64,000 nucleotides of DNA from Glycine soja. Its lineage: Eukaryota > Streptophyta > Magnoliopsida > Fabales > Fabaceae. The translations under genes and the position numbers were made by a program. Below, one piece after another: positions 55,319 to 64,000 of the stretch (positions are counted from its first letter, which is position 1; each line of letters begins with the position of its first letter). The notes beneath the pieces were generated by a model. It was not told where the DNA came from. It worked only from the letters and a program-made list of their open reading frames with translations, and made no database searches. The DNA is taken from NCBI RefSeq assembly GCF_004193775.1, contig NC_041021.1:23342632-23406631 (forward strand), read 5' to 3'.

Positions 55319-57431
55319 TGTCGCAACCTACCCTTCGGCGGGAGGGCGACGCGTGACTCGCGGGATGCGTGTTCCACGAAAGGAATACGCGCGGAGTCGC
55401 CACCAACGTTTATTTGAGGAAAACGTCGGAAAAACCAGAAAAGACGCGATCTACGAACTTTTAAGTGAAAGGTTCGGGAGTTGTATTTACGCATGGGGAA
55501 GGTATTGGCACCCCACACGTCCGCCCCAAGGGACGGCAGCCTTTAATCGAATGTGCAAACATGACTTTGATTTTTACGTTCCCTTTTATGTCCTTATATC
55601 CTTTATACCCTTTTTATATTTTTTCTTTTTTGTGTTCGACAAGGGTGTTTCCCTTTGCTCCTACGTATTCCTCAATTTGGGATGAGAAAATCAGACCTAC
55701 GTAGTTCTTTCGGAACAAAGTGTTTGGTTTAAGTTTGTTTTTTGTCTTTTTTGCAAAATATGTTTTTTATTTGAACAAAAGGTCATTTAAGGTGTTGGAC
55801 CATTAAACGGTCTTTTGATTTTGAAAGGAGAGAAACGTTAAGGCATTCGACCATTAACGATCTCTTGTTTTTGAAAGGAGAGAAACGTTAAGGCATTTGG
55901 ACCATTAACGATCTCTTGGGGTGGTGGACAAAAGCGGGGCTTTTGCTCCTACGTATCCTCAATTGCGATGAGGAAATCAGACCTACGTAGTTCTTGCAAA
56001 AGCGGTAAAGTTACATGTTGATTTTATGCTTTTGAGCGGTCCATGTTAACCGATAAAAGCAAAGAGGACCGCTTAAGGTGTTGGACCTTAAAACGGTTTT
56101 TAGTGATTTTTCGGAAAAAAACTTGATTTGTGAGTTGATTTTAGTCTTAGTTTCACTTTGGTTATTAATCAATTCATTCAAGGAAACTTCCAAAGAAAAA
56201 CGTCCGATTGATTTTTTTTATTATTTTATTCAAAGATATTTTGATTATTTTATTATTATTTTACTTTTTTTGGTTTAACCGAGGTTATAGCGTGAACGAT
56301 CAGTTAGATTTCGTTTTAACAGTGATTAAACGAGATTACAACACAAATGATCGGTTGAAATTCATTTTATCATTTATTAGACGAGAAAACGGCTTAAATA
56401 AATGGTTAAAGCACGTTAAAAACGGAAGAAAAGAAAACTGAAAGTAAACGAAATTAAAGTGAAAGTACACAAAACAAGAAATGAATTGAAAGTCTCGAAT
56501 TCGAAAACTTACCCGTTGAAGAACGAAGAACGGATGAAGAACGGTGAAGAACGATGAAGAATTTCCACAGAATCGCTTACAGAAGCGTTACGGAAGTACT
56601 TCGACTTGATTTTTCTTCACGAAAACGTGTTTTTGCCCAAAATAGCCGAAATGCATAGCCAAAGGGGTCTTGAACCTTTTGAAACAGCTCCCCCCTCCCC
56701 TATTTATAGAAAAAAAAGGAGGTGCTTGCCGCCCAAAGACTTAATGAAGAAGATTTCTAAGCGCACCCGAATTACTAAGTTCACCCCCCTTTTCGTATTT
56801 TACGGAAAAGTTACGGAAGCCTTACGGAACTGTTTTCGAATTTGATTTTCATCTTTTTTCTTTTCCCTTTTACCAATGTTAAGTGGAATAAGCTTACCCA
56901 AGGTTTTCGGAAATTTTACGGAAGTATTACGGAAGCCGCGGAAGCCCCGAAAACCATTTTTCAAAAACGTGGAGGAGCTTGCCGCCCAGTTGCTTCCTCC
57001 TTAAGCAACCCAACTTCCAAAATGTTCTGGAAGGGCCTAGATTTGAATTGCTATTTGCACCCCTATCTTGATAAGTTCACCCCCCTTACCTTTTTTGGTG
57101 ATTCTTTTTTCGTAAAGTTACGGAAACTTACGAATCTCGTAACGATACTTGTTTTCTTTCCGTAATGTTACGGAACCTTGCGGATTACATAATCATCCCC
57201 TTTTTGACTTACGGAATGTTACGGAATCTCACTTAATTATGCAACGATGCTTCCATTTGATTTCCGGTGTGTCACGGAAACTTACGGATTGTGCATCAAT
57301 ATTTTTTGGTTTTCCGGCATGTCCTGGAATTTCACAAATTGCCTAATGATGGGTGCCAAGCACCTCACAAGGACCAAAGAAAGGTCGCATGTCATCAAGC
57401 AAAGGTCCCCGGACGAAATTAGGGTATGACA
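55319..57431 (-). mobile_element. 3' LTR of another Ogre-like element
   Basis: Left end TGTCGCAACCTACCCTTCGG, right end GGGTATGACA followed by the polypurine tract. At 2113 bp it is longer than the 1702- and 1808-bp relatives. It contains the inverted motif twice (55650-55715 and 55939-56003), while 19981-21682 has it once; the extra block around 55860-56010 explains part of the added length. CTTGA precedes the left end. The short frames inside are LTR sequence. Confidence 0.9.
55939..56003. other. Three-stem palindromic element, LTR copy
   Basis: Outer stem GCTTTTGC (55939-55946) with GCAAAAGC (55996-56003). Middle stem CTACGTA (55949-55955) with TACGTAG (55984-55990). Inner stem TCCTCA (55956-55961) with TGAGGA (55969-55974). 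All pairs are perfect. Bulges are 9 nt on the right between inner and middle stems, and 2 and 5 nt between middle and outer stems. Confidence 0.75.
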
Positions 57432-57448
57432 GTTGCCCCTCTTTACTT
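57432..57448 (-). other. Polypurine tract
   Basis: The minus strand reads AAGTAAAGAGGGGCAAC, adjoining the LTR start. Confidence 0.85.
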
Positions 57449-58400
57449 GTCTTTTATTGGAGATAAAAGGAAAGTAAAGATAAGACACTAATTTCGTTCC
57501 TCTCGATTTGACGAGAGTCGCGGGTGACCGTAAAATCTCCACATGCAAATGACTTGTTGTTCCCGGATTTTCACAAATTGCCTAATGATGGGTGCCAAGC
57601 ACCTCACAAGGACCAAAGAAAGGTCGCATGTCATCAAGCAAAGGTCCCCGGACGAAAATTGGTGTATGACACTAATTTTGCTCCTCTCGGTTGACGAGAG
57701 TCGCGGGTGACCATGACTTGTCGTTCCCGGAATTTCACAAATCGCCTAATGATGGGTCCCAAGCACCTCACAAGGACCAAAGAAAGGTCGCATGTCATCA
57801 AGCAAAGGTCCCCGGACGAAAATTAGGGTATGACACTAATTTCGCTCCTCTCGGTTAACGAGAGTCGCGGGTGACCATGACTTGTCGTTCCCGGAATTTC
57901 ACAAATCGCCTAATGATGCGTGCCAAGCACCTCACAAGAACCAAAGAAAGGTCGCATGTCATCAAGCAAAGGTCCCCGGACGAAAATTAGTGTATGACAC
58001 TAATTTCGCTCCTCTCGGTTGACGAGAGTCGCGGGTGACCATGACTTGTCGTTCCCGGAATTTCACAAATCGCCTAATGATGGGTGCCAAGCACCTCACA
58101 AGGACCAAAGAAGGGTCGCATGTCATCAAGCAAAGGTCCCCGGACGAAAATTAGTGTATGACACTAATTTCGCTCCTCTCGGTTGACGAGAGTCGCGGGT
58201 GACCATGACTTGTCGTTCCCGGATTTTCACAAATTGCCTAATGATGGGTGCCAAGCACCTCACAAGGACCAAAGAAAGGTCGCATGTCATCAAGCAAAGG
58301 TCCCTGGACGAAAATTAGGGTATGACACTAATTTCGCTCCTCTCGGTTGACGAGAGTCGCGGGTGACCATAAAATTTCCGCATGTAAATAACTTGTTGTT
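57449..58400 (-). repeat. 164-bp tandem array derived from the LTR/3' UTR junction
   Basis: The landmark AAGGTCCCCGGACGAAAATT starts at 57641, 57805, 57969 and 58133, with a variant at 58297: exactly 164 bp apart each time. Each unit holds the last bases of the LTR edge (CGGACGAAAATTAGGGTATGACA) joined directly to the 3' UTR words 'ctaatttcgctcctctcgg' and 'gagagtcgcgggtgacc'. The 17-bp polypurine tract and following bases present at 57432 are missing in every unit. Units look nearly identical. Confidence 0.92.
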
Positions 58401-59890
58401 CCCGGAGGAACAAAAGGTGCAGAAGACTATGTCAGTCTCTGCATGCTATCAAGCGTTCTGTCTTACAGATAGCAAAAGAATGTTTATACGGATAACCACT
58501 CGGGTATTTCCGCGTATCATCAGGCCCGCCGCCTCTGGATGACACAAGGGTGCAGAATGACCAAATTTTTTCTTTGCTTGTCATCGGGCCCGCCGCCTCT
58601 GGATGACAAAAGGGTGCGGATAACCGTAAGGTATCTCCGCGTATCATCAGGCCCGCCGCCTCTGGATGACACAAGGGTGCAGAATGACCAAATTTTGTCT
58701 CTGCTTGTCATCGGGCCCGCCGCCTCTGGATGACAAAAGGGTGCGGATAACCGTAAGGTATCTCCGCGTATCATCGGGCCCGCCGCCTCTGGATGACACA
58801 AGGGTGCAGAATGACCAAATTTTGTCTCTCCTTGTCATCGGGCCCGCCGCCTCTGGATGACACAAGGGTGCAGAATGACCAAATTTTGACTCTGCTTGTC
58901 ATCGGGCCCGCCGCCTCTGGATGACAAAAGGGTGCGGATAACCGTAAGGTATCTCCGTGTATCATCGGGCCCGCCGCCTCTGGATGACACAAGGGTGCAG
59001 AATGACCAAATTTTGTCTCTGCTTGTCATCGGGCCCGCCGCCTCTGGATGACAAAAGGGTGCGGATAACCGTAAGGTATATCTGTGTATCATCGGGCCCG
59101 CCGCCTCTGGATGATACTAGGGTGCAGAATGACCAAATTTTGTCTCTGCTTGTCATCGGGCCCGCCGCCTCTGGATGACAAAAGGGTGCGGATAACCGTA
59201 AGGTATCTCCGCGTATCGTCGGGCCCGCCGCCTCTGGATGACACAAGGGTGCAGAATGACCAAATTTTGTCTCTGCTTGTCATCGGGCCCGCCGCCTCTG
59301 GATGATACAAGGGTGCAGAATGACCAAATTTTGTCTCTGCTTGTCATCGGGCCCGCCGTCTCTGGATGACAAAAGGGTGCGGATAACCGTAAGGTATCTC
59401 CGCGTATCATCGGGCCCGCCGCCTCTGGATGACAAAAGGGTGCGGATAACCGTAAGGTATCTCCGTGTATCATCGGGCCTGCCGCCTCTGGATGACACAA
59501 GGGTGCAGAATGACCAAATTTTTTCTCTGCTTGTCATCGGGCCCGCCGCCTCTGGATGACAAAAGGGTGCGGATAACCGTAAGGTATCTCCGCGTATCAT
59601 CGGGCCCGCCGCCTCTGGATGATACTAGGGTGCAGAATGACCAAATTTTGTCTATGCTTGTCATCGAGCCCGCCGCCTCTGGATGACAAAAGGGTGCGGA
59701 TAACAGTAAGGTATCTCCACGTATCATCGGGCCCGCTGCCTCTGGATGATACAAGGGTGCAGAATGACCAAATTTTGTCTCTGCGGGTCATCGGGCCCGC
59801 CGCCTCTGGATGACACAAGGGTGCGGATAACCGTAAGGTATCTCCGCATGTCATCGGGCCCGCCGCCTCTGGATGACACAATGGTGCATG
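58401..59890 (-). repeat. 127-bp dimeric tandem array
   Basis: Two related monomers of about 63-64 bp alternate. Both begin with ATCGGGCCCGCCGCCTCTGG and ATGACA. Monomer A continues AAAGGGTGCGGATAACCGTA and 'aggtatctccgcgtat'. Monomer B continues CAAGGGTGCAGAATGACC and 'aaattttgtctctgcttgt'. In places two A or two B units are adjacent (for example 58800-58900 and 59400-59460). It is very uniform and GC-rich. The many 60-115 codon frames here follow from the repeat. Confidence 0.93.
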
Positions 59891-59946
59891 TCACATGACC
59901 TCAGGGTCAGTATGACAAAGATTATGGGGTGGCCGACAAAAGCAAG

Positions 59947-60232
59947 GCTCTTGCTCCTACGTATCTTCCAATGAGGAACTCAGACCTACGTAGTTCTAGA
60001 TAACTTGTGAGACTTGAAAAAGTCTCCACCAGAAGATGCCTACATCTTCGGAAAGGGTGCAGATGACCATATTGGCCTCCGCTTATCAATCACACTCGAG
60101 GTGCGGATAACCGTAAGGTGTCTCCGCAGGCTACCAGCTCTTGGGTCATGGTAACAGAAAGCAGTGTGGTCAACAAAAGCGAGGCTTTTGCTCCTACGTA
60201 TCCTCCAATGAGGAACTCAGACCTACGTAGTT
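59947..60232. repeat. Two further copies of the TACGTAG inverted motif
   Basis: Copies at about 59947-59995 and 60184-60232 have the middle stem (CCTACGTA / TACGTAG) and a weak inner stem. The outer GCTTTTGC arm is kept on the left in the second, but the right arm is replaced by 'ttctggataacttgtgag'. The two copies and their flanks are a direct duplication of about 240 bp. Confidence 0.7.
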
Positions 60233-60239
60233 CTGGATA

Positions 60240-62224
60240 ACTTGTGAGACTTGAAAAAGTCTCGGTGTTTTCTCCACTAAAACGCAAACATGCTTTAGCA
60301 AAGAGACAAATATTCCAACTGATTAGAGCAGCATATGCCTTTTTGAGTGAAAAACAATGCGTCTACCGGGGAAGGAGAGTATGCTGATGAAATTTTCTCA
60401 TAACCATAAATGAGATTTTGGATGTTAGCATTTCGTTTCTAAATGACCATTTAGAGGAAACACTGGGTTCGACAAAAATAGAAGAAAATCACTCAAAGTG
60501 TATCAATCTCGCACAGGTAAGTGTTTCATCCTAATTCCGAACCATAGATATGTCATGACTTGACTTTGCAAATTATTTCCTATCAAATCAAAAATTACAT
60601 GCGTGATCATGGATCAATAGGGCTTCCCTTGGGAATGGGTTCTTTTGGTGGGTTTTTCGGCTTTTGTGTGTTTTTGCCCCTTTTCCTTTTCTGTTTTGGT
60701 TTTGCGCGAGGCGAACAAGTCACCGACGCACAGGATTTTGGTTGGTAATCAAAGGGAGAAGACCACTTTAGGTCATGGTTTCCTTTTCTTTCTTTTGTTC
60801 ATTTGGTGACAATTCTGTATTGTTCAGATATTGTCTGGTCAAAAGACCTTTCTGCACATTTCTTCTAGTTTCTTTGATCAAGAACTTTCTTTCCTTCCCT
60901 TTTTTAATTTCTCCCATTCTTTGGTTGGGAATTTTCTTTCTTTTCTTTTTGCTTTCTCCCACTCTTTGATTGGGAATTTCCTTTCTTTTCTTTTTGCTTT
61001 CTCCCACTCTTTGATTGGGAATTTCCTTTCTTTTCTTTTTGCTTTCTCTTTGATTGGAAATTTTCCTTCTTTCCTTTTTTGCTTCCGAGGGTAAGGATTA
61101 TAGTGAGTCATGATTTTGGCTCAAGGTTTGTAGAATGGCTAGACATGATACATGTCGGGGTTTGGTTTGGCTCAAGGATAAAAGGGGTGCCCCACATTAT
61201 TTCCATGACACAAATGCAAAAATGATGATTTGGAAACTTTATGCAAAACTGGTCATGCATGCACCTATGCGGACACTCAAGTGTCAAATTTTTATGGTCA
61301 TGTGATGCTAGGGCTCAGGATTCATTTCCTCTATTTTAGTCAACCCAATGTTTCCAAAATATGTTCTTTTATCCATTTGTGCATTCATCCAAGTCCATTT
61401 CGGGCGTCCGGGAAAATTTCACAGCATTCACCCTTCAGGTGTACACACATTTTTTTTTCCAAAAACTAGCTATGATCAGCGAATTTTTCTTCAAAGAAAA
61501 GTTGGAAGTCATCTCTTTTCAAAAGCATGTTGGTTTTTCAGCTAGACAACTTATTTTTCTTTTTTCTCTCTTTTTTTTCTTCTTTTTTTTATTTGTTTAT
61601 TTCTTTTTCTTGTTTGTTTTTTTTTCTTCTCTTTTTTTTCATGAGGTATTTTGCTATATACATGCATATCCAAGGTATCTTGCTACCTAAACATACATAT
61701 ATATGTTTTGTAAGGTATTTTTGCTATATACATGCATATCCAAGGTATCTTTCTACCTAAACATACATATATATTTTGTGAAGTATTTTTTGTTTACATA
61801 CATGCATATCTAAGGTATCTTTCTACCTAAACATACATATATATATTTTGTGAAGTGTTTTTTGTTTACATACATGCATATCTAAGGTATTTTTCTACCT
61901 AAACATACATATATATATATTTTGTGAAGTGTTTTTTTGTTTACATACATGCATATCTTAGGTATTTTCACTACCTAAACATACATATATATGTTTTGTA
62001 AGGTATGACTACCTTCCGAGCTTGCGCTTGTTTTATTTAAATTCCCAGGATCATGAGCAACTAGGTGCGTCCTACTATAAAAAGTGATCAAATAGCAGGC
62101 AGAAATTTAAAAGGTACTAGGTTGCCTCCTAGTAGCGCTTCTTTAACGTCTTGAGCTGGACGCCTTATGACTTGTCGGTCACTGACCTAGTACTTTGCTT
62201 ACCTTTGGCTTTGGACTTGGTCGC
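60240..62224 (-). other. 3' UTR of the 55319 element, with two small arrays
   Basis: Collinear with 22914-24395. Two arrays are specific to this copy. At 60900-61080 a T/C-rich unit of about 57 bp, with CTTTGATTGGGAATTTCC and 'tttcttttctttttgctttctccc', repeats three to four times. At 61640-62005 a 70-76 bp unit, with 'catgcatatc.aaggtat', 'ctacctaaacatacatatatat' and 'ttttgt.aagt', repeats five times. The block near 62110-62170 matches the post-pol block at 43910-43950. Confidence 0.75.
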
Positions 62225-62905
62225 CTATTGGTCGGCCATGTGGTGTAGGCAATACTCAAACCTTTTTGTGGATGAGCAGAGGTGAACTCTAGAGGTGATG
62301 GCGGTGCGTCTGTTGCCCGCTGCCGGCCATCGCCAGGCTGCTGTGGTGTTTCGCCCTGCGCCTGCCTGGAGACGCAGAACTTCTTGATGAAAGCTCGATT
62401 GGTAGGGGGGACCTGATGACCTTGCTGGGGGCGACAGGCACTCCCTAGAACTATGCCACGACGACATGAACTTGCTGGGGGGAACGGGCGCCCTGTAGGG
62501 CCGACAGAGTCCCGTAATCAGAGCTGGAAACCCCAGGGCCCTGTTGGACTTCTTCAGGTCCACTGGGTGTCTTTGTGGGTGCGATCCCTGCAAACAATAG
62601 ATGGTATCAAAAATCAGTTGAACCATATGCATACTTACCCATGTCGGGACGACACAGACCAACTGATACTTTTGCAGGGGGAGATTGGCATTGCGGTCGC
62701 TGGGCAGAATGTTGCTAAGTAGCAATGTCATCTATATCTGTGTAAGAGTGGTCATGTTGGTGCGCATGATCCGCACTCGTCTCTTTGTAGCGGCACGGGT
62801 GAAATCTTGCCCCGATATGCATAGTAGCTGTGTGATTGCCTCCCTCTCTGGTTGTGCTCGCACAGTTGGCCCTCCTCCAATATCAGGGGGTGGCCCAGGA
62901 ACCGT
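62225..62905 (-). pseudogene. 3'-terminal ORF of the 55319 element
   Basis: Same ORF as 24396-25273. The frame enters near 62905 and shows IMRTNMTTLTQI-stop-MTLLLSNILPSDRNANLPLQKYQL, KSNRALGFPALITGLCRPYRAPVPPSK, after which the frame changes and ends at 62225. Around 62400-62500 a short segment ('ccttgctgggggcgacaggc' and 'acttgctggggggaacgggc') is duplicated, which breaks the frame. Function unknown. It lies between where pol would be and the 3' UTR. Confidence 0.7.
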
Positions 62906-62999
62906 TAAAAGGAAACTACTGGCCCCTTAACCGGGAGTGCAAGTCTCGGTTAAGCATTTAAGGACAGAGGACCTTAAATTATCTTAAGGTGTGGATATG
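62906..62999. other. Junction between 3' ORF and hairpin array
   Basis: No coding signal. It contains 'gaccttaaattatcttaaggt', a near-palindrome. The homology with the level-3 copy around 25260 ends at about 62908. Confidence 0.5.
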
Positions 63000-64000
63000 G
63001 AGCCCACTGAAAGTGAGGACGCGTAGTCCTCTAAAGGCGAGGGCGTGTAGCCCTCTGAAGTTCAGGACGTGTCGCCTTTCGAAGGCGAGGGAGTGTAGTC
63101 CTATGATGGCAAGGACGTGTAATCCTCTGAAGGTGAGGGCATGCCCCCCTTTGAAAATGGGGAACATGTAGTCCTCTGATGGCGAGGACGTGTAGTCCTC
63201 TAAAGGTGAGGACGTGTAGTCCTCTGAAGGTGAGGGCATGTAGCCCTACAAAGGTGAAGGCACATGACCCTTTGACGGCGAGGACGTGAAGTCCTCTGAA
63301 GTTGAAGGTACATGACCCTTTGAAGGCGAGGACGTGTAGTCCTCTGAAGGTGAAGGTAACTAGTACCCAAGGTGAGGGCGTGTAGCCCTCTCAAGGCGAG
63401 GACTTATAGTCCTCTGGAGGTGAGGGCGTGCAGCCCTCTGGTGGTGAGGACGTGTAGCCCTCTCAAGGCGAGGACGTGTAGTCCTCTGACGGTGAGGGTA
63501 ACTAGTACCCAAGGTGAGGGCGTGTAGCCCTCTCAAGGCGAGGACATGTAGTCCTCCGGAGGTAAGGGCGTGCAGCCCTCTGATGGTGAGGACGTGTAGT
63601 CCTCTCAAGGCGAGGACGTGTAGTCCTCTCAACGGTGAGGGTAACTAATACCCAAGGTGAGGGCGTGTTGCCCTCTCAAGGCGAGGACATGTAGTCCTCT
63701 GGAGGTGAGGGCGTGCAGCCCTCTGATGGTGAGGACGTGTAGTCCTCTCAAGGCGAGGACGTGTAGTCCTCTCAACGGTGAGGGTAACTAGTACCCAAGG
63801 TGAGGGCGTGTAGCCCTCTCAAGGCGAGGACATGTAGTCCTCTGGAGGTGAGGGCGTGCAGCCCTCTGATGGTGAGGACGTGTAGTCCTCTCAAGGCGAG
63901 GACGTGTAGTCCTCTCAACGGTGAGGGTAACTAGTACCCAAGGTGAGGGCGTGTAGCCCTCTCAAGGCGAGGACATGTGGTCCTCTGAAGGTGAGGGCGT
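63000..64000. repeat. Array of 24-bp hairpin units in a 143-bp higher-order repeat
   Basis: Each 24-bp unit holds a 5-6 bp inverted repeat around a short loop: GAGGAC-gtgta-GTCCTC, GAGGGC-gtgta-GCCCTC, or GGGTA-actag-TACCC. The first part (63000-63360) is irregular. Then a block of six units repeats every 142-143 bp: the GGGTAACTAGTACCC landmark recurs with TAGTACCC (or TAATACCC) starting at 63361, 63503, 63646, 63789 and 63932. The array runs out of the window. Open frames on both strands follow from the 24-bp (8-codon) period. Confidence 0.95.

Noticed and set aside
57449..59890. Many 60-115 codon frames on both strands in the tandem arrays
   Set aside because: They follow from repeat units lacking stops in some frames. 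No domain, no start context, and the same peptides recur with each unit.
63000..64000. CRISPR-like array
   Set aside because: The 24-bp units are contiguous, with no unique spacers and no cas genes, and the DNA is a plant genome. It is a satellite-type tandem repeat.
1..64000. tRNA, rRNA, organelle-derived insertions
   Set aside because: Read for cloverleaf boxes, rRNA cores and plastid-like genes; none seen. The tRNA-like words found are primer-binding sites.

Overview
The window looks like pericentromeric heterochromatin of a legume, most likely soybean (Glycine). The basis is recognition of its LTR families: elements rich in GCTTAGCGC motifs, LTRs starting TGTCATACCC with a TGGCGACTCC primer site, and a Copia-like LTR carrying GTAATCGATTAC palindromes. 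I find no intact host gene. Almost everything assignable is LTR retrotransposon, plus LINE fragments, one CACTA-type MITE, and several satellite-like tandem arrays in retrotransposon 3' regions. Many open frames have non-ATG starts or are by-products of repeats.

Layout. 1-1011 is part of an Ogre-like LTR on the minus strand. 1012-10007 is older, AT-rich DNA with a repeat-coded open frame (3702-4277), a palindromic CACTA MITE (5611-5931, TSD TTG) and a solo LTR (6400-7788, TSD TAAAT).

10008-44037 is a five-level nest. Level 1 is a minus-strand Athila-like element (10008-15051 and 43080-44037). It was split by level 2, a plus-strand Athila-like element (LTRs 15052-16445 and 41762-43074, TSD AGTAC/GGTAC, tRNA-Asp-type primer site). 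Level 2 was split by level 3, a minus-strand Ogre/Tat-like element (19981-39072, TSD GTATG/ATATG), whose pol keeps RT, RNase H and a second RNase H domain but has lost integrase catalytic residues. Level 3 was broken by level 4, a minus-strand chromovirus-like element with an initiator-Met primer site (25274-31357). The LTR of level 4 holds level 5, a Copia-like solo LTR (29341-31032, TSD CACAC). Another solo LTR (40072-41700, TSD GGGAC) lies just upstream of the level-2 3' LTR.

44038-55318 is a patchwork. It holds a broken Athila-like LTR, two Ogre-like LTR pieces in opposite orientation, a plus-strand Ogre-like 5' LTR with primer site and decayed gag, a Copia-like LTR scrap, a 55-bp array, and LINE fragments interrupted by about 570 bp of (CA)n. 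55319-62930 is the 3' half of another minus-strand Ogre-like element: a 2.1-kb LTR, a polypurine tract, a 164-bp array built from the LTR/UTR junction, a 127-bp dimeric array, conserved stem-loops and a 3'-terminal ORF. From 63000 to the window edge runs an array of 24-bp hairpin units in a 143-bp higher-order repeat.

Nothing here is a functional operon-like system. The points of interest are the datable nest, a three-stem palindromic element shared by LTR and 3' UTR, hairpin arrays with compensatory changes, and a 3' ORF family shared by the Athila-like and Ogre-like lineages.
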